The notes beneath the pieces are model-generated. The model was given only the letters and a program-made list of their open reading frames with translations. It was not told where the DNA came from and searched no databases. Shown here one piece after another: positions 7,695 through 14,881 of a DNA stretch of 64,000 nucleotides (the stretch's first letter is position 1; each line of letters begins with the position of its first letter). The stretch covers positions 269,428 through 333,427 of the forward strand of contig CAJUEO010000001.1 in the NCBI GenBank assembly GCA_910585685.1. Reading direction: 5' to 3'. The DNA comes from an uncultured Christensenella sp. GTDB taxonomy: Bacteria; Bacillota; Clostridia; Christensenellales; Borkfalkiaceae. Made by a program: the position numbers and the translations under genes.

Positions 7695-9105
7695 CGGTGG
7701 CAACGCAAAGCCTAAAAAGCTAAAAAAATTAAAGAGCGTAAGCCGCGCAATGTGGGGATATTTCTGTATGCTCGCATTTTTGCTTATACTGCTTGTCGAG
7801 CTTGTTTTCTATGTTACCGTTGCGATAAATCTCGAAAACGAGGCGCGCGGCAAGGTAGAAGCGGTATGCTTCGATATGGGGCGGCTTTTAAAGTTCAATC
7901 CCGTAAAATTCGAGGACGGACTTATAGAGGCGCGGCAGGACGGCGTAAACGTATATCTTATTGCCGGCGACGGACGTGTGTTTTTTCCTCGCGATTACAA
8001 GGGGACACCTGACGTTTATAAGGAGGTAATGAACAGGATAGGCGACGAAAAGGACGGCTATTCTTTGACTTACAGAACGGGCAATAAAGTAAGCTGCGCT
8101 TTAAAGGTTGACGACGGATTACAGCCGTTTTATATACTTGCAAAATACTCGGTAACGATAGTCACTCGCACGGTAGGTACGCTGCAGTTATATCTGCTTA
8201 TAATAGGCGTCAGCATATTTTTACTTGCCTTTTTAATATCCTATATCTTTTCTAAAAACATTACCGAGGGTGTGCAAACTCTGTCTGATACGGCGGTAAA
8301 ATTTGCAAACGGCAGCTACGACGTGGAATTTGTCAACGTCGACTATAAAGAGCTTGCAGCTCTGTCCGATACTTTGAATTATGTTCGCGACGAGGTAAAA
8401 AAGAGCGAAGATTTTCAGCGCGAAATTCTTGCAAACGTCACGCACGATTTAAAAACTCCCTTGACAATGATAAAGGCTTACGCCTCGATGATTAAAGAAA
8501 TTTCGGGGGATGACAGGGATAAACGCGAAAAGCACTTGCAGGTAATTATCGACGAGGCAGACAGGCTTACAGGGCTTGTAAACGACGTTTTAAGCGTTTC
8601 CAAATTACAGGCAAATATAGCAGAATTCAACTTAAAAGTATTTAATTTGACAGAATTAGTGTACGGAATTGTAAATAAATTCGGCTATTTGCAGGAAAGT
8701 CAGGGCTATAACTTTATGATAGATATCGACCCGGATTTATACACTCGCGCCGATGAAGAAAAGATAAATCAGGTGCTGTATAATCTTTTGGGTAACGCCG
8801 CCAATTATACGGGCGCCGATAAAACGGTATATATAAGTTTAAAATCGAGTATGGACGGCAAGCGCGTCAAATTTTCTGTTAGGGATACGGGCAAGGGTAT
8901 AGAAAAGGATAAAATAGCCGAAATTTGGAACAGATATTATCGTGTAAAGGAAAATCACAACCGCCCCGTCAAGGGTACGGGGCTTGGACTTAGCATAGTA
9001 AAGGCAATTTTGGAAAATCATAATTTCGATTTCGGCGTTGAAAGCGAAGTCGGAAAGGGTTCGACTTTCTGGGTTGACTTTCCGCTTGTCCCGTCTGAAA
9101 TTTAA
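7684..9105 (+). CDS. Sensor histidine kinase (HAMP-HisKA-HATPase)
   Basis: 473-residue membrane kinase, cognate of the preceding regulator. Two membrane segments (about residues 24-45 and 162-185) enclose an extracytoplasmic sensor of about 115 residues. A HAMP linker follows, then the H-box NVTHDLKTPL (His near 253), the N-box NQVLYNLLGNAANY, and ATP-lid motifs DTGKGI and GTGLGLS. The frame starts at a TTG (7684) overlapping the regulator stop; the first in-frame ATG is at 7750, directly at the first membrane segment, so the true start is uncertain by 22 residues. A strong terminator follows immediately. The ligand is unknown. Confidence 0.92.
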   Translation: MRYDGGNAKPKKLKKLKSVSRAMWGYFCMLAFLLILLVELVFYVTVAINLENEARGKVEAVCFDMGRLLKFNPVKFEDGLIEARQDGVNVYLIAGDGRVFFPRDYKGTPDVYKEVMNRIGDEKDGYSLTYRTGNKVSCALKVDDGLQPFYILAKYSVTIVTRTVGTLQLYLLIIGVSIFLLAFLISYIFSKNITEGVQTLSDTAVKFANGSYDVEFVNVDYKELAALSDTLNYVRDEVKKSEDFQREILANVTHDLKTPLTMIKAYASMIKEISGDDRDKREKHLQVIIDEADRLTGLVNDVLSVSKLQANIAEFNLKVFNLTELVYGIVNKFGYLQESQGYNFMIDIDPDLYTRADEEKINQVLYNLLGNAANYTGADKTVYISLKSSMDGKRVKFSVRDTGKGIEKDKIAEIWNRYYRVKENHNRPVKGTGLGLSIVKAILENHNFDFGVESEVGKGSTFWVDFPLVPSEI

Positions 9106-9134
9106 AAGCTCGCGTCTTTAAGACGCGAGCTTTT
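9104..9134. terminator. Bidirectional terminator between kinase (+) and XRE gene (-)
   Basis: Fourteen-base arms AAAAGCTCGCGTCT / AGACGCGAGCTTTT with a three-base loop. A-run and T-run on both sides make it symmetric, serving both convergent genes. Confidence 0.85.
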
Positions 9135-9573
9135 AAATTTCTCTTCCGATGATAAAATCCAAAGAACAGTCAAACGCTTTTTTCAACCTCAAAAGATTTT
9201 CGATATTCGGCTCGTATTTACCCTTATGCCAATTATTGATGGTATCTTCTGCAACTTCGGCGTCAAACTTGAGTCTGTACTTTGTCTTATTGAAGTATTT
9301 AAGCAAAAAACTTAACTGTTCTTCAAAAGGAGGACGTTGCTTAAAAGCGCGGTCGTCCAAAATGTCCGTTTCGCCCAACAAATAATCGGTAGTGCAATTA
9401 AAATAATCCGCCAGCTTTACCAAAGTTGCAAGCGACGGCAGCCTTTGCCCTTTTAAAAATTTGCTGATAACAGATTGCTCTATTTTTAAATCTTTTGCAA
9501 GTTTAGCTGCGTTAATTTCTTTCTCTTGCATAAGTTCTTTAAGGCGTATGGGAAGTTTCGACAAATTATTCAT
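9133..9573 (-). CDS. Two-domain XRE-family regulator
   Basis: 146-residue protein with two helix-turn-helix units. The first (about residues 5-62: INAAKLAKDLKIEQSVISKF) is a normal Cro/C1 domain ending in the YFNCTTDYLLGETD helix. The second (about 88-146: FDAEVAEDTINNWHKGKYEP) repeats the plan and ends in FDCSLDFIIGREI. The start is placed at the ATG at 9573, with AAGGA upstream, because the frame beyond it is a hydrophobic, non-conserved stretch over the promoter region. It is divergent from the 63-residue gene at 9700, with an inverted repeat between them, so it probably controls itself and that gene. Confidence 0.82.
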   Translation of the reverse strand: MNNLSKLPIRLKELMQEKEINAAKLAKDLKIEQSVISKFLKGQRLPSLATLVKLADYFNCTTDYLLGETDILDDRAFKQRPPFEEQLSFLLKYFNKTKYRLKFDAEVAEDTINNWHKGKYEPNIENLLRLKKAFDCSLDFIIGREI

Positions 9574-9610
9574 AAAAAAGAGTTCCTTCGACAAAAAATT
9601 ATCCCATATT

Positions 9611-9639
9611 CTGAACAGTTTTTGTTGCTGTGTGTTCAG
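9611..9639. promoter_or_regulatory. CTGAACA...TGTTCAG inverted repeat (candidate XRE operator)
   Basis: Arms CTGAACA (9611-9617) and TGTTCAG (9633-9639) are 22 bases centre to centre, about two helical turns, and overlap the plus-strand -35 (TTGCTG, 9625-9630). This is the layout expected for a dimeric XRE repressor. Confidence 0.5.
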
Positions 9640-9654
9640 ACTTTGGGGTATAAT
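9625..9654 (+). promoter_or_regulatory. Promoter of the 63-residue gene
   Basis: -35 TTGCTG (9625-9630), 18-base spacer, -10 TATAAT (9649-9654). Confidence 0.55.
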
Positions 9655-9699
9655 ATAAATATGCTCAAATGTGCATAAGTTAAAACAGAAGGAGAACGA

Positions 9700-9891
9700 A
9701 TGATGAATCACGAAACAACTTTTGACAGTATTTTAAAGGCTGAAGCATATGTTTCCGCAAGCGATTTGATTTCGGAAATAAAGCCGTTTATAGAGGATTA
9801 TTTTGAGGGGGAAATGCGTTTTGACGGGCAAGACGTGGTGTATAAACTTCCAAACGGTCAGGCTTTTATATTAGCAGCTCGGGCGCTTTAA
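9700..9891 (+). CDS. Small acidic protein of unknown function
   Basis: 63 residues (62 if the second ATG at 9703 is used, which has better spacing from AAGGAG at 9689-9694). I do not recognise it. The chain is acidic and soluble, with a predicted helix (FDSILKAEAYVSASDLISEI) followed by FIEDYFEGEMRFDGQDVVYKL, which looks like two short strands around a turn. It has its own promoter and faces the two-domain XRE gene across a 22-base-spaced inverted repeat. It could be a small effector or an accessory to the regulator; nothing decides this. The strong ribosome site supports real translation. Confidence 0.6.
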   Translation: MMNHETTFDSILKAEAYVSASDLISEIKPFIEDYFEGEMRFDGQDVVYKLPNGQAFILAARAL

Positions 9892-9953
9892 AAGCAATGT
9901 GGCGACGATAATTTTTGTATCGTATCAATGCAATAAAAAATTTTCCAAAAAAC

Positions 9954-9967
9954 TAAATTATGGTTAA
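9954..9967 (+). promoter_or_regulatory. feo operator-like repeat 1
   Basis: TAAATTATGGTTAA, upstream of the -35; shares TAAA....GGTTAA with repeat 2. Confidence 0.45.
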
Positions 9968-9974
9968 TTTTTTG

Positions 9975-10003
9975 TTGACTTTATTTGTTTTTCGGTATAT
10001 AAT
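9975..10003 (+). promoter_or_regulatory. SigA promoter of the feo operon
   Basis: -35 TTGACT (9975-9980), 17-base spacer, -10 TATAAT (9998-10003). Flanked on both sides by copies of the TAAAnnnnGGTTAA element. Confidence 0.75.
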
Positions 10004-10004
10004 A

Positions 10005-10018
10005 TAAACCAAGGTTAA
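10005..10018 (+). promoter_or_regulatory. feo operator-like repeat 2
   Basis: TAAACCAAGGTTAA, a near-palindrome (TAAACC / GGTTAA) directly after the -10, over the expected transcription start: an ideal repressor site. Confidence 0.55.
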
Positions 10019-10038
10019 TAATTTTGGAGGATGAATAT

Positions 10039-10251
10039 ATGCCTATAGCATTTGCGCCTACAAATAGAGAACTAAAAATAAGGCGCGTATCTGCGGAAGA
10101 TAAAATAAAAAGACATTTAAACGAGTTGGGTATAACGGTCGGCGGAAAAATTACATTGTTATCCTCGTCGGGCGGAAGCGTAATAGTCAAAGTTTTGAAC
10201 GGCAGGCTTTGCCTTGACAAAGCGCTTGCCGGAAAAATTTTGGTTTCTTGA
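10039..10251 (+). CDS. feoA: FeoA-domain protein, first copy
   Basis: 70-residue SH3-like FeoA protein, cytoplasmic partner needed for FeoB-mediated ferrous iron uptake. It has the fold pattern: N-terminal helix with HLNELGITVGGKITLL, a short SSGGSVIVKVLNGRLCLD hairpin, and a C-terminal helix and strand (AGKILVS). Start chosen at ATG 10039, which is 8 bases after GGAGG (10026-10030); a TTG start 15 bases upstream would bury the ribosome site. First gene of feoA-feoA-feoB-cys-rich, a duplicated-feoA layout common in Clostridia. Iron-dependent repression through the TAAACC..GGTTAA elements is inferred. Confidence 0.85.
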   Translation: MPIAFAPTNRELKIRRVSAEDKIKRHLNELGITVGGKITLLSSSGGSVIVKVLNGRLCLDKALAGKILVS

Positions 10252-10271
10252 AGGTTCGGTTTACCGAACCT
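10252..10271 (+). other. Hairpin between the two feoA genes
   Basis: Eight-base arms AGGTTCGG / CCGAACCT with loop TTTA directly after the stop of the first feoA. It has no T-run, so it is more likely an mRNA stability or processing element than a terminator. Confidence 0.5.
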
Positions 10272-10289
10272 AAAAACATATTTAAAAAA

Positions 10290-10303
10290 TAAACCATAGT
10301 TAA
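10290..10303 (+). promoter_or_regulatory. feo operator-like repeat 3
   Basis: TAAACCATAGTTAA, matching repeat 2 at 12 of 14 positions, between the two feoA genes and just before the second ribosome site. Confidence 0.45.
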
Positions 10304-10323
10304 GTTTAAAAAAGGAGAAAGAA

Positions 10324-10554
10324 ATGACAAAAATGTTAAGTGAATTTACTGTCGGCGAAAGCGGAAAAATTATTAAAGTTTTCGGGGAAGGCAGGGTAAG
10401 ACGCAGGCTTTTAGATATGGGGGTTACACCGGGTGCGAGCCTTATACTACGCAAAAAAGCGCCGCTTGGTGATCCCGTTGAAATTACCGTTCGAGGTTAT
10501 GAGCTGACGTTACGCAAAAGCGAAGCAGCCTGCGTGGAGGTGGAAGTTTTATGA
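10324..10554 (+). CDS. feoA: FeoA-domain protein, second copy
   Basis: 76-residue FeoA, more canonical than the first copy: RRRLLDMGVTPGASLILRKKAPLGDPVEITVRGYELTLRKSEA follows the family pattern RL.dMGl.pG..v.v...aPlgdP..i.vrg..l.LR..eA almost exactly. Strong ribosome site AAAGGAG before the ATG at 10324. It overlaps feoB by 4 bases (ATGA at 10551), so the two are translationally coupled; this copy is the likely direct FeoB partner, while the first may have a separate regulatory role. That division is inference. Confidence 0.92.
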   Translation: MTKMLSEFTVGESGKIIKVFGEGRVRRRLLDMGVTPGASLILRKKAPLGDPVEITVRGYELTLRKSEAACVEVEVL

Positions 10555-12827
10555 AAACTTTTGCTTTGATAGGAAATCCTAATTGCGGAAAAACTACTCT
10601 TTTCAACGCCTTAACAGGCTCGACTGCGCATGTAGGTAATTGGCCGGGCGTAACGGTAGACAAGCGCGAAGGCGTGTATAAAGACGGCGGTAAAAAGATA
10701 AAAATTGTAGACTTACCCGGTATTTATTCACTTTCTCCATATACGCCGGAAGAGTTAATTGCGCGCAATTTTATTTTAAGCGACGAACCGGACGCAATAG
10801 TAAACATAGTCGACGCCACCAATTTGGAACGTAATTTGTATCTTACCACGCAAATTTTAGAAATTGATATTCCCGTAATAATTGCGTTAAATATGATGGA
10901 TGAAGTGGAAAAGTCGGGCGACAAGATAAATTTATCCAAACTTGAAAAACAGCTTGGCGTACCCGTAGTTGCAATTTCGGCTTTAAAGGGCAGTGGATTA
11001 AAGCAACTTATGGACAGGGCGGATTCGATGCAAAACAAGCGCGTCGGAACTACAATATTGAAGGGTTCAATGGATGAACATCTGGATAAAGCCGTAGACT
11101 TTTACAGACGCGAAAACAATTCATCTCCGTTGTTTCATGCCGTAAAATTGCTTGAAAATGACGAAATAGAGCTTAAAAAAAGCGGCGCGGCGGAAATTGT
11201 CGAAAGTTTCGGCAACGTCGACTTAGAGGCGGCAATAGCCGACGCGAGGTATTCTTACATATCTGAAAATCTTGCCGTTGCGAAGAGCAAAGGAAACGGG
11301 CAAACTTTAACCAAATCGGACAAAATCGACAAGGTGTTGACGCATAGGATATGGGCAATTCCCATATTTTTGTTGGTGCTTTTTGCAATATTTCACTTGA
11401 CTTTCTCTGAAAATTTACTGTTTTTAAACGGCTTTGGGGATAGTACCGCCTGGATGCCCTCTCTTGTCGAGTGCGGACTTGCCGTTGAAGAGGACGGGGA
11501 AACAGTATACAACAATTTCGGAGTTGAAATACTTGCTGTATTCTATGACGGCACAGTTTACTCTCCTGGCGTAATGCTTACAAATTTTTTAAATTTATTT
11601 TTGGACCATATTTCGAGCGGAGTGGTAACTCTTATGCAAAACGCCGGTGCGGCGGAGTGGACTGTGGGGCTTGTCGGAGACGGCATATTGGGCGGCATAT
11701 TTGCCGTGCTTGGATTTCTGCCGCAAATTTTAGTGCTGTTTCTGTTCTTTTCGATTTTGGAAGATACGGGCTATATGGCTCGCATTGCGTTTGTTTTGGA
11801 CAGAATTTTTCGTCGCTTCGGACTATCAGGTAGGGCATTTATGCCAATGATTATGGGCTTTGGCTGTTCCGTACCCGCAACCGTAAACACCCGAACGCTT
11901 GCAGACGATAAGGAACGCACGGCAACAATTCGCGTAATACCTTTCTTCTCTTGCGGCGCGAAACTTCCGATACTCACGGCGGTTGCAGGCGGAATAGTTG
12001 CGGCGTTTGGCGTAGGTAATGCCGACGTAATTACTTTTGGTATGTATATTTTAGGTATAGCGGCGGCTATTGTCTGCGTATTATTAATGAGAAACACAAG
12101 CCTAAAAGGGGATACGCCGCCCTTTATAATGGAGTTGCCGACGTACCGTATGCCGGGTTTCAAAAACCTTATGCTGCATCTTTGGGATAAGACCAAGCAT
12201 TTTATCAAAAAGGCGTTTACGATAATTTTTGCCTCGACGGTAATAATTTGGCTGCTTTCACACCTCAGCTGGAATTGGAATTATCTTTCCGACGAAGAAA
12301 TGCAAAATTCAATTTTGGCTTCACTCGGAATGCTTTTACAGCCGCTGTTTACTCCGCTCGGGTTCGGTTCGCAGCTTGGGGAGTTCGGCTGGGTGTTTGC
12401 CGTGGCTGTAATTACAGGGCTTGTTGCAAAGGAAAACGTAATTGCAACTTTTACTACGCTTGCAATTTGTATAAGCGCATATGCCGGCTCGGGTACTCAA
12501 GACGGGGTGCAGGAGCTTGTCGGGCTTATAGATGTAATAACTCAAAGTTCTCAAGTGCCTCAACAACAGTTTATTGCGGCTTTAATAGCGTTTATTGCGT
12601 TCAATATGACAACTATTCCATGTTTTGCAGCTTGCGCTACTGCAAAATCGGAATTACAAAAGGGTAAATTCAAATGGACGTTGCTTTTTTGGTTAGTTGC
12701 AAGCTACGTCGTCGGTGCGGCGGTCTATACTGTGGGCAGCTGGTGGTGGACGGTGTTTATATGGCTTGCGGCGGTTGTAGCAGTTTCTGTAGTAATAGTT
12801 TTAAAAAATAAGGAGAAAAAGAAATGA
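10551..12827 (+). CDS. feoB: Ferrous iron transporter FeoB
   Basis: 758-residue inner-membrane Fe(II) transporter. N-terminal GTPase domain with G1 GNPNCGKTT (residues 7-15), G2 WPGVTVDKREG, G3 DLPGIYSL and G4 NMMD. A GDI-like helical linker follows, then the membrane domain with Gate motifs GFGCSVPA and PFFSCGAKLPI, whose Cys residues are implicated in metal passage. Between the first two membrane segments is an extended soluble loop of about 65 residues (near 290-355), longer than in E. coli FeoB. Downstream, the Cys-rich accessory gene overlaps it by 4 bases. Confidence 0.96.
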   Translation: MKTFALIGNPNCGKTTLFNALTGSTAHVGNWPGVTVDKREGVYKDGGKKIKIVDLPGIYSLSPYTPEELIARNFILSDEPDAIVNIVDATNLERNLYLTTQILEIDIPVIIALNMMDEVEKSGDKINLSKLEKQLGVPVVAISALKGSGLKQLMDRADSMQNKRVGTTILKGSMDEHLDKAVDFYRRENNSSPLFHAVKLLENDEIELKKSGAAEIVESFGNVDLEAAIADARYSYISENLAVAKSKGNGQTLTKSDKIDKVLTHRIWAIPIFLLVLFAIFHLTFSENLLFLNGFGDSTAWMPSLVECGLAVEEDGETVYNNFGVEILAVFYDGTVYSPGVMLTNFLNLFLDHISSGVVTLMQNAGAAEWTVGLVGDGILGGIFAVLGFLPQILVLFLFFSILEDTGYMARIAFVLDRIFRRFGLSGRAFMPMIMGFGCSVPATVNTRTLADDKERTATIRVIPFFSCGAKLPILTAVAGGIVAAFGVGNADVITFGMYILGIAAAIVCVLLMRNTSLKGDTPPFIMELPTYRMPGFKNLMLHLWDKTKHFIKKAFTIIFASTVIIWLLSHLSWNWNYLSDEEMQNSILASLGMLLQPLFTPLGFGSQLGEFGWVFAVAVITGLVAKENVIATFTTLAICISAYAGSGTQDGVQELVGLIDVITQSSQVPQQQFIAALIAFIAFNMTTIPCFAACATAKSELQKGKFKWTLLFWLVASYVVGAAVYTVGSWWWTVFIWLAAVVAVSVVIVLKNKEKKK

Positions 12828-12988
12828 ATCCAATAGATATTGCGGTCATTGTTTTGGTATCCGTTGCCGTTTTAGTAATTTCAGGGTATTTGATTTACAA
12901 AAAAATCAAGGGGAAAGGGGGCTGTTGCGGCTGTGACTGCTCGGCTTGCAACGGTTGCGGTTCCAACTGCAAACACGATAAAAAATAA
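12824..12988 (+). CDS. FeoB-associated Cys-rich membrane protein
   Basis: 54-residue protein: one N-terminal membrane segment (residues 3-25, IDIAVIVLVSVAVLVISGYL), a basic stretch (KKIKGKGG), then a Cys-rich tail with eight Cys (CCGCDCSACNGCGSNC). This is the architecture of the FeoB-associated Cys-rich family (Pfam PF12669), a possible Firmicutes counterpart of FeoC, perhaps passing iron or sensing it at the membrane. It overlaps the feoB stop (ATGA, 12824-12827) and is preceded by AAGGAG in the feoB end, so translation is coupled. Its function has not been settled experimentally as far as I know. Confidence 0.88.
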   Translation: MNPIDIAVIVLVSVAVLVISGYLIYKKIKGKGGCCGCDCSACNGCGSNCKHDKK

Positions 12989-12993
12989 CTAAA

Positions 12994-13032
12994 AACGCAA
13001 AATCTCCGCCGATACGGCGGAGATTTTGCGTT
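12994..13032. terminator. Terminator at the end of the feo operon
   Basis: Long hairpin with 18-base arms (12994-13011 and 13015-13032; core AATCTCCGCCG / CGGCGGAGATT) and a three-base loop. The T-run is on the minus-strand side, so it probably serves both convergent transcripts. Confidence 0.8.
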
Positions 13033-13112
13033 AAATAAATTTGTCAAGTATTTGAAGCAAAAAAATGCTAAATTTTTACTTACAAATTTTTTGAAAATTC
13101 TTTTCAAACACT

Positions 13113-13140
13113 TTGCTTTATCAATATGTTGTGTTATAAT
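13113..13140 (+). promoter_or_regulatory. Promoter-like sequence upstream of the purine operon
   Basis: -35 TTGCTT (13113-13118), 16-base spacer, -10 TATAAT (13135-13140). It would start a transcript about 400 bases before purE, running antisense through the convergent DUF1294-like gene. No better purE promoter is visible. Confidence 0.4.
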
Positions 13141-13151
13141 TAAATTAAACT

Positions 13152-13496
13152 TTATAAATATGGTATAGCTACGGGCAAGCGTCCGAAAGCGGCGGCGTTT
13201 ATAACAAATATGCTGAGTCCCGAGCGGTAAGCGAGGAAAAAGAAATACACGTTTAAAACGCCTATTACGGGCATTAGTATCATAAACAGCATATTTTTCA
13301 GCCTGTATCGCATAAGAAACATACATACATATACGGCAACCGCGCCGCCGAGCATAGCGCAAAGTATAAGTTTGCCGTCCCCCGTAGGCTTTTCACCGGT
13401 ATCACCGTATTCGTCGCGCTGCGCCTTTACAAGCATGACGGCGTAAAAATTTACGGCGGCAATATACACGGTAATTATAATATACAACAACACCAT
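13152..13496 (-). CDS. DUF1294-like small membrane protein
   Basis: 114 residues with about four hydrophobic segments: 2-22, about 43-60, 67-90 and 97-112. The middle (DGKLILCAMLGGAVAVYVCMF, then MRYRLKNMLF and a Pro-containing segment) follows the DUF1294 pattern, in which LLLALLGGS.GALLGM is followed by a basic loop and another helix. It lacks the usual N-terminal cold-shock or TM extension. No Shine-Dalgarno precedes the ATG at 13496, so the start is uncertain. It is divergent from purE (45 bases apart). Function unknown. Confidence 0.6.
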   Translation of the reverse strand: MVLLYIIITVYIAAVNFYAVMLVKAQRDEYGDTGEKPTGDGKLILCAMLGGAVAVYVCMFLMRYRLKNMLFMILMPVIGVLNVYFFFLAYRSGLSIFVINAAAFGRLPVAIPYL

Positions 13497-13541
13497 ATTT
13501 ACATTATGGGTAAAAAATAACTATTACATACGGAGAGAAAA

Positions 13542-14039
13542 ATGCCTAAGATATCGATTTTAATGGGCAGTAAATCTGATTTCAGCGTAGTTAAACCTGC
13601 CGTCAGCGTCATTAAAAGCTTCGGCGTAGAGGTCGAAACAAGGGTTATTTCCGCTCATCGCACACCCGAAGAGGCGCACGAGTTTTCAATCAACGCGAAA
13701 AAGAACGGCACGGAGGTTATAATCTGCGCAGCCGGCAAAGCCGCACACCTTGGCGGAGTTATTGCGGCTAATACTACTCTGCCCGTAATAGGGTTGCCTG
13801 TAAAGACGGATATGATGGGCGGTTTGGACAGCCTTCTGTCTATAGTGCAAATGCCCTCCGGCATACCCGTTGCTACCGTCGGCGTCAACGCCGGTGAAAA
13901 CGCAGGGCTGCTCGCACTGCAGATTCTGGGCGTAAAATACCATGAAATAGATGAAAAACTTTTGGCGTACAAGCTTAAAATGCGCGAAAAAATCAATAGC
14001 GACGACAGTGCTCTGCAAATCGAGTTAGAGCAAATCTGA
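13542..14039 (+). CDS. purE: N5-carboxyaminoimidazole ribonucleotide mutase PurE (class I)
   Basis: 165-residue enzyme of de novo purine synthesis converting N5-CAIR to CAIR. The substrate-binding motif MGSKSD (residues 8-13), the catalytic His in SAHRTPE, and AAGKAAHLGGVIAANT with PVIGLPV are conserved and fit class I, which depends on PurK for its substrate. No purK is in this window, nor are purA and purB, so these must lie elsewhere. First gene of the purE-C-F-M-N-H-D-L operon. I see no purine, ZTP or THF riboswitch and no PurR box upstream. Ribosome site GGAGAG just before the ATG. Confidence 0.95.
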   Translation: MPKISILMGSKSDFSVVKPAVSVIKSFGVEVETRVISAHRTPEEAHEFSINAKKNGTEVIICAAGKAAHLGGVIAANTTLPVIGLPVKTDMMGGLDSLLSIVQMPSGIPVATVGVNAGENAGLLALQILGVKYHEIDEKLLAYKLKMREKINSDDSALQIELEQI

Positions 14040-14051
14040 CGTAGTCTTATT

Positions 14052-14090
14052 ATAACCGTAAGTAGCACCTTGCGGTTATTTCAATTATTT
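14052..14090 (+). terminator. Hairpin between purE and purC (partial terminator or attenuator)
   Basis: Eleven-base stem ATAACCGTAAG / CTTGCGGTTAT (14052-14062 and 14069-14079, one G-T pair), followed by TTCAATTATTTT. It may reduce read-through from purE into purC. Confidence 0.6.
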
Positions 14091-14143
14091 TAAACAAATG
14101 ATGCCCTAAAAGGACTAAATATTTTTTTGAGGAGTTTAAAAAA

Positions 14144-14863
14144 ATGGATAAAAAGGAACAGCTTTATGAAGGCAAGGCAAAAAAGGTTTACGCAACCGAA
14201 AATCCCGACTATGTAATTGTGTCTTATAAGGACGACGCAACCGCATTTAACGGGCTTAAAAAGGGTACTATTGTCGGCAAAGGCGTAATCAACAACAAAA
14301 TGAGCAATCTTATGATGGCAATGCTTGAAAAGAAGGGTATTCCCACGCATTTTGTCGAAGAAATCGACGACAGAAATACCGTTGTAAAAAAGGTTGAAAT
14401 AGTTCCTTTGGAAGTAATTATAAGAAACGTTGCCGCAGGCAGCTTTTCAAAGAGATACGGCGTGGCGGAGGGTACAAAATTTTCTGCTCCCACAATTGAG
14501 TTTTCGTATAAGAACGACGACCTCGGCGACCCTTTAATCAACGACTATCACGCGCTTGCTCTCAACCTTGCCACCTCGCAGGAAATCGAAACAATTAAAA
14601 ATATGGCTTTTGCCGTAAACGAAAATATGATAGCTTTCTTCAAGGAGCTAAATATCGATTTAATCGACTTCAAGCTCGAGTTCGGCAGATTCCACGGTGA
14701 AATTGTGCTTGCGGACGAAATTTCCCCCGATACATGCCGCTTCTGGGAAGCAGGCAGTTGGGATACCACCAAGCACGTCAGTCTTGATAAGGACAGATTC
14801 CGCAGGGATTTGGGCGGAGTAGAGGACGCCTACGCGGAAATCTTCAAAAGAATCAATAAGTAA
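14144..14863 (+). CDS. purC: SAICAR synthase PurC
   Basis: 239-residue phosphoribosylaminoimidazole-succinocarboxamide synthase, joining CAIR and aspartate with ATP. Conserved parts include the N-terminal YEGKAKKVY, TDDATAFNG-type segment (KDDATAFNGLKKG), VEIVPLEVIIRNVAAGS, and the C-terminal LADEISPDTCRFW. The length is normal for the short bacterial form. Ribosome site GAGGAG upstream. It lies 104 bases after purE, separated by the hairpin, and 18 bases before purF. Confidence 0.97.
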   Translation: MDKKEQLYEGKAKKVYATENPDYVIVSYKDDATAFNGLKKGTIVGKGVINNKMSNLMMAMLEKKGIPTHFVEEIDDRNTVVKKVEIVPLEVIIRNVAAGSFSKRYGVAEGTKFSAPTIEFSYKNDDLGDPLINDYHALALNLATSQEIETIKNMAFAVNENMIAFFKELNIDLIDFKLEFGRFHGEIVLADEISPDTCRFWEAGSWDTTKHVSLDKDRFRRDLGGVEDAYAEIFKRINK

Positions 14864-14881
14864 TTAAAATTAAGGGTTATT

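Noticed and set aside
13033..13541. Purine, ZTP or THF riboswitch before purE
   Set aside because: A short ATATGG-like stretch near 13160 recalls the purine aptamer but the required loops and paired elements are missing.
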